From: Volvox africanus
Lineage: Eukaryota > Chlorophyta > Chlorophyceae > Chlamydomonadales > Volvocaceae
Assembly (NCBI GenBank): GCA_030268105.1
Contig: BSDZ01000094.1
Location: 3,382,501-3,446,500, forward strand
DNA length: 64,000 bases
Direction of reading: 5' to 3'
The notes below the pieces were generated by a model. That model ran no database searches, was not told where the DNA came from, and saw only the letters and a list, made by a program, of their open reading frames with translations. The first letter of the stretch is position 1; every line of letters begins with the position of its first letter. Positions 46,559 through 58,184 of the stretch are shown here, in pieces. A program made the position numbers and the translations under genes.

Positions 46559-49500
46559 ATGGTAATGCTGCTTATGCAGCGGGTACTGCTGCTGCGTGTG
46601 CAGCTGACATTATTACCACTGGTTGGGTATTGTTTGGAGCCGTGATCGCAAGCCGTTGTCCTGCGTGTATACCTTGGGTACGTCCTTGTGTGAATTGTAG
46701 GAGCTGTCATCGTCCGTTGTTCACTCATACTTAAGGTATGGACGCTGGTGTTAGGATGGAACGAGTGGAGAGAAGGTATTTCTATCGGGGCTTTCTTTGA
46801 AGGCTCTCTTTACGCCTTACACAAGTACCTCGCTGCTGGACGGCGTTTCCGTGCATCTGGGGAAAGGGACCGCTGGTGTTGCAGTGCTTAAATTCGAAAG
46901 CAATCGTCCCTCCAGGAGGAAGTTATAATTCTGCTCCTGAGGGCATACATGGAAAGCATACGACAATTGGAAGGTCGTCCAGGTAAATGTCGTGTTTTGC
47001 TCCATCGCGTCCCGACTGTCAGTTGGTGCAAGCCGCCACTACCGCCGCAATGCACACAGACGCTCTCCACCTAGAGGCGCTCTCCTATATGCAGATGACA
47101 CGCGCTGCTGCAGGGGTGGCAGCGCTCCTGGCGATCCTCGCCGAATCGTGAAACGCGCTGTATGTTGTATGTTATGTTGTTCCCTGTTTGTATCCCTGTT
47201 TTGGTTGTTAAGGAAAGATGAGAAATTGGAACTGAGGAATTAAGGGGCCGTTGGCATAATCATACACACACACTCTCTCTGAAAGAGGTCTTTGGGAGAG
47301 GGGTACAGTGGCGTGATGGTCGGAGGCGAGGCAAGCGCGGGGTGAGTTGGCTGGGCTCGGTGGCCATTTGGATTTGGACATATGCATTGTTGTATATGCC
47401 GCCATAGTCTCCGAGGGGGAATGCAGCTCGGACAGCCGATGGCGTTCGCAAATCTCTAGATTCAAGTGTTGAAGACACAGAGTCGATGCGTTAATTACTC
47501 TAAAACTACATTAGATTAGGCATACCTGCACGCATTTGCTTCGCCATGATCGTGTAGGAGAGGTTCGCAATCAGGATCTCCTCTATGCCGAAGGCTACTG
47601 GGGATACTAATGCTGCTTCTGGGGGCCGCCACGCTGACGCCGTGGTTCCATGCTTATGGAGTATGGATAGAGTACGGCGCAGAGGCTGGAAAGGATAGCC
47701 CTTGCATGCGAGTTGGGAGCAGCCAGGAGATTGTGCGGTGCCCCGCTGGAAAAGTTCAAGAGTGCGAAGCTCTGTCGTACTCGATCGCAGTACATCTGCT
47801 GGCAGTGCGTGGAAGGGCCTTCAATAGAAAGATGTGCGCTGAGGAAGATGATTGCCCAGGAGGATTGGAGGGGGCTGAGGGGGCGGGCTTTTCCGGAGGT
47901 CAACATCCTGTTGAGGAGGGTACGCGGGAGCTATGTGTTCGTACTTGAGTGACCAAGCTTTGGCGGTAATGGAAGCTTGTTCATCTATGCACCTTTCCCC
48001 TAACATAATATTTATGCGAAGAACAGGTCGTCATATCGTGCCATATCAAAGAGTCCCGGAGTGTTCATCCTCATTCGGCAAGGTTTGGCTGCGGCGGGCT
48101 GTGTCATGTTTCGGCTTGCCCCATATTTCTACATGGCGCCAGATACTTTCGGCAGAGAACGCACGCTAGTACCAGCATCTAAATCATCGCATCTAAATGT
48201 TCGCTTCGGCCACGAGTTTGCCTTGGAGGCTCCATTTTGTTTATGGACTGATTTCGGTAAAAGAACGATGCGGTCGTGCTGCAGCGTTGTTTGATTGTTA
48301 ACTTGCGCGGCTTTTCGCCCTCAACTGCATCCGCTGATTAGGGTGTTACTGAACGTGCGTATTCGATGCATGTATTCAAAGCCGGACTTTGCTTAACGCT
48401 TGCGTCCAATTCGTTTAGGTTTGTCCCTCATGCAATCCAGGCCCGTGCTGCAGCTCATCGACGTGCGTTGAAACGGACCAGCCAGGACCAGCGTTTCCAC
48501 GCTTACCTGCGTTCTCACGTTGCTTGCTGTGCGCACGGCTTTCCGTCTGGCGTACAGGTACCATTACCCGTTGTCACGGGGATTGTGTTTCGCTTAATTA
48601 CTTGCAAGGATGGTGCCAGGGGTATCCTGCATATATGCTCATCTTAAGTTTGAAGCGGCCCAAGGTATGCATAATGCTAGCTCGACAGCATCTGGAGAGA
48701 GAGGTCGGCTCGCGTAGTGTCGAATCTGGCAGACCTCCTGTGCTCTGATGACGGCTTGCTTGCAGGTGGTGCAAGTACTGTGCATGTGACGGTCATCGAC
48801 ACTGTGACAGTTCTCCTCTCTGCAGTTTGCCAACGGTTGAGTATTCGCGTGTGCGTGCGTTGGGTTATTCGTGGATCCGAGATGCCCATCCTCCACAACT
48901 TTTACCTCCCAAGTCCCTTTCAGAGAACGAAAGGGCCTCCGAAAGGGGGGACGTTTAGCACCGGCAGACTGACCTGAGCCCTTTAAGACAGATGCCCACC
49001 AGCTTAGGGGCTGCCTGGCTGTGGCCAGATGGGTCAATTGATCCCTGGTTATGTCCATTTCGTGCGTATATCGTACAAATTTGCCCTTCTCGCGCACGGT
49101 TCTTAGTGTAATATACGCATACATTTGTTGTGGGGTTGTGGGGCTCAAATCAAGTCATTTTTCTATTTAAGTGCACCCAGGCCAGGGTGCCCATTTATGA
49201 ATGGGAATTACCCTTGCGTATTTGCCGACCAGCAGATGTGCGCACCGCACGAGCCTTTACATGCAGCCTATCCAGAAGCTACCTATGTACTCTTTGTGGG
49301 CGTGGGGCTGTTACCGCATGCCGTATCGGATCCTCTGCAACGAGCTATGTGTTCAGCACCCTTGACTACTTAACCTGGAAGGAATGTCGGTTTGCTAATT
49401 TGATATATGACCCCGGATTCACCCGGCCCTCCGAGCCTAGCCAGCACAAGCGGCGTCCAGCTCTTGCCGACTTTGCAGATTTGAGTAATTACATACCGTG

Positions 49501-49765
49501 CGGGGCCGACGCCTATGGCCACGAAACGGACAGGACGCATATGGTCACGAAATGTACAAGACAAAACTATCGATCTCAAATACCCCACAGCCTGGGCTGT
49601 ACCCCCAATGCTTGAAGGCAGGCGGAACGCCCCCCAAGTCACCGCAGCTGCCCTTATCGCTGGCTACGCTCCCGCGAAGCCAATTCGAGTGCCAACCTGC
49701 GCTATATCGCAACAAATGCCAACCTGAAAACCTGGAAAGTTGCTGCCTTGCCATTAGCAGCAACG

Positions 49766-49770
49766 TTACA
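49766..49770 (-). terminator. TGTAA polyadenylation signal (minus strand)
   Basis: TTACA on the plus strand, about 640 bases past the BRO1 gene stop at 50406. Confidence 0.45.
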
Positions 49771-50405
49771 TCCCATTTTGTACACCGAAAGGATCGTACT
49801 GTACCGTAACATACAACCATTCAGACAGCATTCATCTTCCCCTCCAATCACCTTTTTGCCTCGTGTATGTGCTCGAAGACAGGGGTCCTAGTCAACGGCA
49901 ACCACGACTGCCCGCACTATTGTTCCCCGGGAGGGGTCGAAGGCTGCAGATGAATGCCTGTTCACGTCGGTCGTTTGGCTGCCCTGCCTGAGCAAGCAAC
50001 GGCCCTTCCCTTACGGAACATTCCGCGCCAGGTCGCAGACGTTTTCAAGCAAGTACCGCCCTCACAATCACATGATGGCGCAGCCGCCCTTGTTCCCAGC
50101 CGATGCCGGGGGAGCCTGCGACCCGAAGGGACAGCCGGGGAGGAGGGGTGGATAGCGGGGAGGCTCCGTATAGACTTCCCAACGGCAGAAGCTCCCCGCC
50201 GGCATATCTCCTGCCTCCCCTCAGCCACTCTTAAGATACATGCAGTGCCCAAAATTGCAACCTCGACGCAAGGGATGGCCCTGGAAAAACTTAGGTTTCC
50301 CTATTGTTCCTCAGCATACCATGAACCGGCCCCTCTCTCCGTCTCTTCCCTTTCACTCGGGCCCCAGCCTTGGCCGTGGTGTTGCTGCAAAGCCGCCCGC
50401 ATGAC

Positions 50406-53400
50406 CTAGTCCGTATAATCGATTCGTACCGTCACACGGGTTAGAAAATGCCTGCTCTGCAACCTGCTCCAGCCGACAGCTCTTTTTGAAGACCATTTTA
50501 TCACGTGGCATCCATGCCCATCGCCTCCACATAAAATCCCATGCGAGCCATGGGTACCAGGCCCAGCAGGACTCAGCTGCAAAACAACCTTACTCGCTCT
50601 TACCGGCGGAAAAACGACTTCAGGCTGGAAAACATCAGGCACCACGCGGATCGCCGGGTTGGCAAGCGCGTCGGGAGGCTGCTTCGGCAGCGGTTGAAAG
50701 GTGATCGCCAGCCGGTCCCGATGCACGGCGGAATGTAGGGCTGAGCAAGTCGCCTGCTCGGCCTGCGAGGTGTCAACAATGCGTAGGATGCCTAGGTAGG
50801 TGGGTAAAGCCATGCGCACCTACGTGCAATTCGAATATGACAGCTTATCCGACTTCCTCTGTTCATTTCCGCAGGAGGTTTTTCTCCATTTGGATTTCCT
50901 TCCGTTTCTCCCTCCCGCTCCGCAGCCCACTCACCTGGATCAGCTCCAGCCATAAGGCGGGGTCAAGTCTCTTATCCAGGCATCCCGCAGCTGAGACCAG
51001 CAGGCGAAGGCCCTCCTCGCACGCCGCCTCAGCCTGCCCCATCTCCATGACCGCCTGCTGTTCCCGGGCAAAGCACAGCTGGGAACGAGCCGCGTGCAGC
51101 GCCGTCGCGGCTGGCAGAAACCTGACCAGCAGCCTGTCCGAGAGCGGGAGCCCGAGAGGGGCGGCCGCCGCCAGCTCCTGTGCCGCCACCGCTGCATCCC
51201 TGAACAGAAGCACACAGCCTGCCGGGGTGGTGTGGTATGATGTGGGGTTACCAAGTTACCAAGTTGGATGGTATGGTCCTAGACGAATGCCGATGTGAAC
51301 AATCGAAGGACAAAGAGGTAGGGAATTTGTTTTTTGACCTCTGCTGTGCAGAGGTCATGGGAGGCCGCAATGGACGTCCCAAGTCACTATCCCACTATCC
51401 GTCCAGCTTGGGATGTGCTCGGAAACTGACGGGCGAGGAGGCCTTCTCCAATCCATCCAACAATTTGTGGAAAAAGAACTTACACACGCCCCGGTTCGGT
51501 ACCTCTGCGCTACCTACGCCTCCTTCCCTACCCCCTACCCCCTACCCGCCTCCCACCGTAGCCGCTCCCTAATCTGCTCCCTTTAGGACCTGCACCCCCA
51601 CCCGGGTCCGCGACCCGGCTTTACAACCTGCGTGCAGTGCCCTCTGCGTGCCCGGTGACATGCCCTTCAACTCCGCCATTGCAGCCACCAGCGCCTGCGC
51701 CTCCGCGAGGCTCAGGTGCTTCATACAGAGCGCTGCGGCGGGCAGCAGCTCAAGCGGCCTTCAAGGTGCAGGGAGTTGCCGGGGGAAGGGTCCGGCGTCC
51801 GAAAGTACGAACAGATTAACAATACACAGCGCACGGCTCTTCACCCCAATGCCTCTACCTGACCAGTAAGGAACATGTATGTTGTGTATACTACTATGTA
51901 TACATGGATGTTTAAGGACCGCCGCAGGACTCCAGGAAGCGTGAGGGTAGTGCATTCTATACAAGGAAGCCATTGCCAGTGTGTAGAAGGTTATCTAAGA
52001 ATTCTCAATAGATGCCAGGGACGGCGCCGCTGATTCCACCGTACCAATCTCTGCTTGCCGCCGCCGCCGCCGCCGCCGCCATTACTTCACGTAGAGCCGG
52101 TAACACCTCGTCCGCCAGGTACCCGTACACGCCCGCCGCGCGCCGCAAGCCCGCCACTGCCCTCGTTAGCGCTGCTTGTAGCCCCGCCGCCGCCGCCGCG
52201 GACTGCTGGTCACCGCCGCCGGACTCATCGCCACCACTGCTCACAGCACCACCGGCGGTGTCCACCGCACCGAGCAACAACCCTTGGCTGTAGTGCTGTA
52301 GCGCGGAGTGACGCAGGGCGGCGCCGTATGCGCTATAAACCTGGGATTTAAAAACACATGTACGTTAATGGGCTGACTTGAGGGCCAGAAGACCATCAAC
52401 CTGGGCATGACAGGAGTCGTGCAGACGTCGCAGATTTCCGGGTGGAATGCGATAACCTGCCACTCGCCTGGCCCTGACCGGGCGCCCAAATCCCGCCACC
52501 TCGCACTGGGCTTCCCCTTTTCCCCAGCGACCACAATCCCATATCCCCATCCTCGTAACCCTACCATGGCCAGTTCCTGCGGCAGGCAGTCCAACCGGAG
52601 GTACCGCTGTGGCCTGTACGACGCAACCGACCGAAAATGCACATAGATTTACATTTGTTGTTGGATCACAAACCTAAGTGGTGTGATAGTGACTGGTCGC
52701 ACAGTACAGCATTTGGCACGAAGCGGTACTTGTTTGTTTGCTCCCTGACGCAGTGAAGCAGGGAGGCAGCAAAAGGGATGACTTCGGGAGGAGGCTGTGG
52801 CGCGCAATGCTCCATGTCCACGCCCATTTACGACAGTTTTACCGGCTGCCCTTCCCCTCAATTAGGGTTTTATCTATCTGAAATAACCACGCGGTTCTTC
52901 AAACAATCATCACATAGGGACCGCAGCTCCTGCTATCCTGCATCTTCAGTGCAGTAAGCACGGCAGATACTGCGTCTTGGAGGAAACACTCACGAGAAGT
53001 ATGGCAGGGTTCGCAGCATTTATCTATTACTTGCCGTTAGCATGTAGTTGGTCTACTGTTTATTCACCGGCTCTCGCGCCCCCCTGGACACCGGCTGAGG
53101 AATTCTCGTTTCCGTTTCCCGACGTCCGATTAACTGCCGGATTAACTGCAGCGCAGCAGCTACCTCAACACCCGGGCCTCCACGGACGGAGTCGCTAACT
53201 CAGCCGAATCTTCGCCTTAGATGCACCATACCTACTTCCTTGATAGCGCTGAGTTCCATTCCGAGTGCATGAAGCCCATCGTCAAAGCGGCTGTGGCGGT
53301 GATGCAGCCCGCGGCGGCGGCGGCGGGTTTCACAGTGGAATCTGTGCCGGAGGCCCCCGCAGCGGCAGCAATGGCGCGGAACAGACCCTCTAACCGTGCC

Positions 53401-53486
53401 GCAAGGCTCGATAGGCCTTCCAAAGCCACGTCAGGAGCTGGGGCTCCATCAGGGGAGCAGCCGTTGTTGAGAGATTGGAGCCACAT
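50406..53486 (-). CDS. BRO1-domain protein (Alix/BROX-like, stand-alone)
   Basis: Exons 53236-53486, 52565-52613, 52045-52340, 51628-51758, 50935-51218, 50604-50762 and a tentative terminal exon 50406-50456, all in phase, 406 residues. BRO1 domains are banana-shaped helical repeats that bind ESCRT-III (CHMP4/Snf7) in membrane remodelling; land plants and algae have short BRO1-only proteins of about this length. The joined sequence reads HSEWNSALSRK, LRLDCLPQELAMVYSAYGAA, GVYGYLADEVLP, PLELLPAAALCMKHLSLAE, LLFRDAAVAAQELAAA and LCFAREQQAVMEMGQAEA, ending with a Pro-rich segment. This order matches plant BRO1-like proteins. An Ala run (GCC repeat, 52055-52081) and a Gly/Ser insert interrupt the helices. 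No Pro-rich Alix tail or V domain is seen. The start at 53486 is the first in-frame ATG after an acceptor-like CACAG, so an upstream exon is possible. The family assignment rests on pattern, not a search. Confidence 0.72.
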
Positions 53487-54841
53487 ACCGATTGCTCCTC
53501 GCCGGAACGTGAGCTCGTTCAGAAAGTTAGGACACGCTAGGGTCACTGTGGACAGTGGCCCTAGCCCCTATATCGGCACGGATACGACAAGTTCTCAATA
53601 TGTAATTGTTACTTGGATATAATGAAGACGTAAATGGTTGCGGTGAGTGAGCAGATGATGATAATACCTTGCGATGCGACAATAACTAGACCCACGGGCC
53701 ATGCATGCGGGATCGCTGCTGCAAAGTACGCCGCCGACTTTACTTGCTTCAGTTTAATTGTATTTGAATATGTGAGACAGGTTGTGCAGGCAGGTTCTGT
53801 GGGCGTGAAAGTTAACTGCATCTGGGCAGGTCCAGGCTCTCCTCCCCTTCTCCTCACCTGCTTTGAGAGCAGAGAGTAGTCATATGGCTTTGTTCGCAAC
53901 AGCCGAAGCGGTTCATACCAATTTAACGTTAGGGAGCAGTTCCTATGCATAGTAGACATATTCAGCTCTGTTTTCCTCGACGTAAATGATACAGTTATTT
54001 GCAAGTTAAGTACAATAAAGTCGGCCCATTTGATTTGTTTTTAATTAGATTCACACGCCATCAATGCCCCAGTTGCTCCAAAGCCACTGATACCTCCAAG
54101 GGCTGCTCCCGTTTTGGCAGTTGCTCTTCGAAAGTCGGTGTTCTAAATTGACCCAATGGACATGGAGCTCTTTCCAATCTGATTTACAACATTTAAATAA
54201 ATTTTGTTTGTAAGGCACATATGATCTGTATTTCCTCTTCATATTCTGCTTGAACTTCGAAGCTCGCCATGCCGGAACCGAATAACTGTCAGTGCACCTC
54301 GGCCGATCTGGAAGAAAGATATGAATCAAGACAATTTATGTAAAAATTAAAAAATAATGATTTGAAAACTAGATCAAAATAACGGATGGGGGGTTGCTGC
54401 CCATGCAAACAGGATTTTAACATGCGTGAACGACCCGGTACGTAAGTAAAGGACTGTCGATGTACCGACCACGATTAATCAGGAGTAACACAAAATTTCA
54501 AGCTTTTATTTTCATTTTTTTATGGTAGTTGGTGAATGGGATAATTATCAGGTACATGGTACCGTGAGAATCGCATGTGACAGGGAAGTGCCCTTTGGAA
54601 GAGTACGACAGCTGACAAAGAGGCAATACGTAAGCATACATAAGCCATTAACACAGTTCCCAATCAGGGTAACTTGAAGCTACTTATGCAGTACAACTGG
54701 AAAAAATCGCCGCGCAAGTTAAAATTAAGCTGCAGAGTTCTTACGAAGCCTTAACCGTCGTTGGTCCGTCACCTTCTCGTCGGTGTCGCGAAACCATCTC
54801 TGTTTAATTTTGGTAGATAATTTTATCCTCCAGGCTACAGG
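53487..54841. other. Divergent intergenic, AT-rich
   Basis: Lies between the BRO1 gene start (leftward) and the hybrid cluster protein start (rightward). 54000-54780 is markedly AT-rich with no coding signal, and probably holds the hybrid cluster protein promoter. Confidence 0.5.
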
Positions 54842-57800
54842 ATGCTGTCGCGCTGCTTATCTTCCGTCGGCTCCCGCCTGGGTGGTCAAATGTCGAGAGC
54901 AAAACTTTGCCTGTTTCGGGTTGGCGCGGCTGTGCATCCGCTTGGGCGTTCTACTCAGAAAATCTTCGCGTATCTTCCGCCGGCTGCTGAGGGCCAATCA
55001 TGCCAACAGGTCCGTGACATGGCATCGATAAAGGCGCGCATGGAGGCGGCCAACCAGGCACTCAAGGACGACAAGATGATGTGCTACCAGTGCGAGCAGA
55101 CCAAGGGCGGAGTTGGATGCACGGAGATCGGTAAGATTATCAAAGATGACATAGGTACCGTTGTAACTTGGGCCATACTGTACTGCTGATCCTTGAGTTG
55201 TTATTATGCACCTAAAGCGGTTGGTCTAGACATATTTAGGTGTCGTGTATGTTTTGCTTACGGCGTCTCAAAACCACATGGCTGTCTTGGATCACACAAA
55301 TTTTGTTAAGATGAAGAATTGGTCTTGCTTGACACCATCCGCAGGCGTTTGTGGCAAGACACCTGAGGTGGCGGCCCTGCAGGACCTCCTCATTTACACT
55401 GTTAAGGGCCTAGGCAGTCTGGCGCATCACGCGCGTACATTGGCCGGTCTCGAGGACCAGGAAGTGAACACCTTTATCAATGGCGCCATCTTCTCTACTT
55501 TGACCAACGTCAACTTTGCCGATGATCGCTTCGTTGAATTCGTCAACGATTCCCGCCGCCTGCACAAGCAACTGGCCGCGAAGCTTACGTCGGCAGGAAT
55601 ATATCTGCCCGCTTCCTCAACCACTCCGCAACCGTGGTTTGGCTCCATGCCGCATCCAATGGCTTGGAACACCCAGTCCATGGCTCCGAGGGGCGTGGCC
55701 GACATGATCGAGGTCGGCCACCAGGTACGACCGCTTTCCCAGCAGGACCGTATAAGACAGCAATTTGGGTCTTCGTCAGTTAAGTCCTCCTTTACATTTT
55801 CGATTTCAATTGCCTTTGGCTCGATCACCTGTGTTGCTCTCCATCGTGGGCGCAGACTGGCATCACGGTGCGCCAGGAGGCGCTTGGTGAGACGCTGGCG
55901 GGGCTGCACGAGCTCTTGATGTACGGCCTGAAGGGCTTGGCTGCCTACGCACATCACGCCGAGGCGCTAGGTTACAAGGACCCCGCTGTGTACGCGGATG
56001 TGCAGGTGCGGTACAACTGCAATGGAGCAATGAAATGTAATGTTGGGATAGGTTTGGGATTGTTCGAGGTTGAGATTGCGCCGGTGTTGAGGTTTCGCCG
56101 GTACCCTCCGGTATTTTGGGAATTGGGCATTTGGATTGCGGAGATGTCCTTATTACAAAATTGTTGAGCATTTACCTAAACAAACGAGGAAGACGCCATT
56201 CACGTAGGGAAAGCATGTTGCAATCTTGTAATGTATGGTCTCCGCTGCGGCTCAAACCCGGCACACAACCGTGTTGTCTGCAGGAGTCTCTCGCATTCCT
56301 GTGCAGTCCTGAAGCCGCTGATGTGGGCGCCGTGCTCGATCATTGCTTCAAGGCCGGTGCAACAAATTTCCGCGTCATGGAGATGCTCAGCAACGCCCAC
56401 ACCAGCACATTCGGTCACCCGGTGCCCACGCCCGTTACCCTCAACCCCGTTCCGGGCAAGGCAATCTTGGTCACTGGCCACGACATGCATGACCTCCATA
56501 TGCTGCTCGAGCAGACCGCCGGCAAGGGCATTAACGTATACACCCATGGCGAGGTGAGGGGTCACTAACAGTCCGGAGGCGGACCAAACGGCCATATCGC
56601 GAGAATGGAATGTGAGAAGAGTCCAGGAGACTGTATCGACAACGGTGGGGACACTGCGACAGCTGAGTTGTCGCCGATGGCGAGCATGAACACGATTGAA
56701 CTTTGCAACTTGTGGTCCGTGGATAGCCTTTCATCTCTACCACGTCAACAGGGATCCCCGTAATATCCGTACCGGGTCAACGAGTCATCCCCGTATCCCC
56801 AAACCAGTAACCCTTGTCAGACTGAACGACTCGCCCTTCGCCGCAGATGTTGCCGGCACATGGCTATCCAGGTCTAAAGAAATACCCTCATCTGGTGGGG
56901 CATTTTGGCGGCGCGTGGTACCGTCAGAAGATCGACTTTGCATGTTTTCCGGGGGCCATTGCTGTCACCACGAACTGCGTCCTGGATCCGCTGCAAGCTT
57001 ACAAGGACAACATCTTCACGATTAACGAGGTGTGGAGTAGTGTTGGTGGTGCGGGGATGGGTCAGTGTTGATGACAGGGACTTAGCATGTATCTTGCTTG
57101 GGTAACGGCGGTTTTGACGCTTGGGGTGTATGGCTTATTGCTTCTAGGTCGCGTGACTTCTTACTGACTTCCAGGGTAACACCGAACTGTGCTGACAATT
57201 GTGTTAACCCGCGTGCTTGTCCATTTCATCCGGCAGACAGGCCTGTCTGGCGTTCCACACATCCGGGCCGACGGCTCGGGGCACAAGGATTTTAGTGCCA
57301 TCATCAAGCGCGCGTTGGAGCTACCGGGCTTCACGGCCGAGGACGTTGCGAACGCTTCCAAAAAGAAGGACGTTATGGTGAGTTATGCTGAAGGTAGAAC
57401 CGTCACGTCCTGTAGGTCCGATCCATCGAATCACTGTCTGGAATTGTTTTTCCGTTCAAACAGGTTGGCTTTGGCCACAACGCGGTGTTAAGTGTGGCAC
57501 CACAGGTCGTTGAAGCCATCCAGACAGGTCGCCTGGAGCACATCTTCTTGGTCGGCGGCTGTGACGGTTCAGAGCCGCAGCGGAAGTACTATTCCAAGCT
57601 ATATCAGTACATGCCCTCCAACACAATGGTTCTGACGCTGGGCTGCGGCAAGTTTCGCATTTTCGACCAGGACTTCGGCATGCTGCCAGGCACCAACATC
57701 CCACGCCTGCTGGACATGGGCCAATGTAAGCTCCCTCCAGAAAATCATTACCCACAGCTTGTTGCCAAGTTCATATATATTGAAGATTATGTTTAGATGT

Positions 57801-58184
57801 TTATTTATTAATATCTGATTATTTTTAGAACGTTTGGCAATGTGTTCATGCTACTTGTGTTATCAAACGTGCCACATGGATCCCGCCTCTGCAGGCAACG
57901 ACGCGTACAGCGCTCTGGTAGTCGCCACGGAACTATCCAAAGTTTTCAAGACGGATGTCAACTCGCTGCCGTTATCACTCGACTTGTCCTGGTTTGAGCA
58001 GAAGGCGGTGGCCGTGCTGCTGACGCTGCTGCACCTGGGTGTGCGGAACATTCGGCTAGGCCCGCGCCTACCGGCGTTTTTGACACCCGAGGCAGTAAGC
58101 GTACTAGTGGACAAGTTTAACCTCATCCCTGCGAACGTAGCCGATCCCGCGGCGGACATGAAGATGATGATGCAGTGCAAATAA
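54842..58184 (+). CDS. HCP: Hybrid cluster protein (HCP), class I spacing, with presequence
   Basis: Eight exons: 54842-55130, 55345-55724, 55856-56005, 56284-56553, 56847-57029, 57237-57377, 57464-57725 and 57895-58184, all in phase, 654 residues. HCP holds a cubane cluster and a hybrid Fe-S-O cluster and acts as NO reductase and hydroxylamine reductase, with roles in nitrosative stress. The N-terminal cluster motif [19 protein letters not shown] has class I spacing (C-x2-C-x8-C-x5-C). All hybrid-cluster ligands are visible: His in GHDMHDL, Glu in THGEMLPAHG, Cys in [32 protein letters not shown] and GQCNDAYSA, and Glu/Lys in LSWFEQKAV. About 75 residues precede the core: basic, Ser-rich, starting [16 protein letters not shown], typical of a mitochondrial or plastid presequence. 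Green algae have HCPs tied to anaerobic and nitrate metabolism. TGTAA follows at 58367. Confidence 0.95.

Larger units (their letters stand above)
45822..50405. other. Gene-poor convergent region
   Basis: About 4.6 kb between the 3' ends of the VARL and BRO1 genes. It holds a TGTTG pentamer repeat near 46529-46558. Three overlapping open frames at 47610-47952 (Cys-containing in one) match nothing I know, and I see no complete gene. The minus-strand TGTAA at 49766 fits the BRO1 gene. Possible unrecognised 3' exons of the VARL gene could lie in the first kilobase. Confidence 0.5.

Noticed and set aside
47713..47952. MYND-type zinc finger
   Set aside because: The cysteine and histidine spacing does not fit C-x2-C...C-x2-C...H-x3-C.
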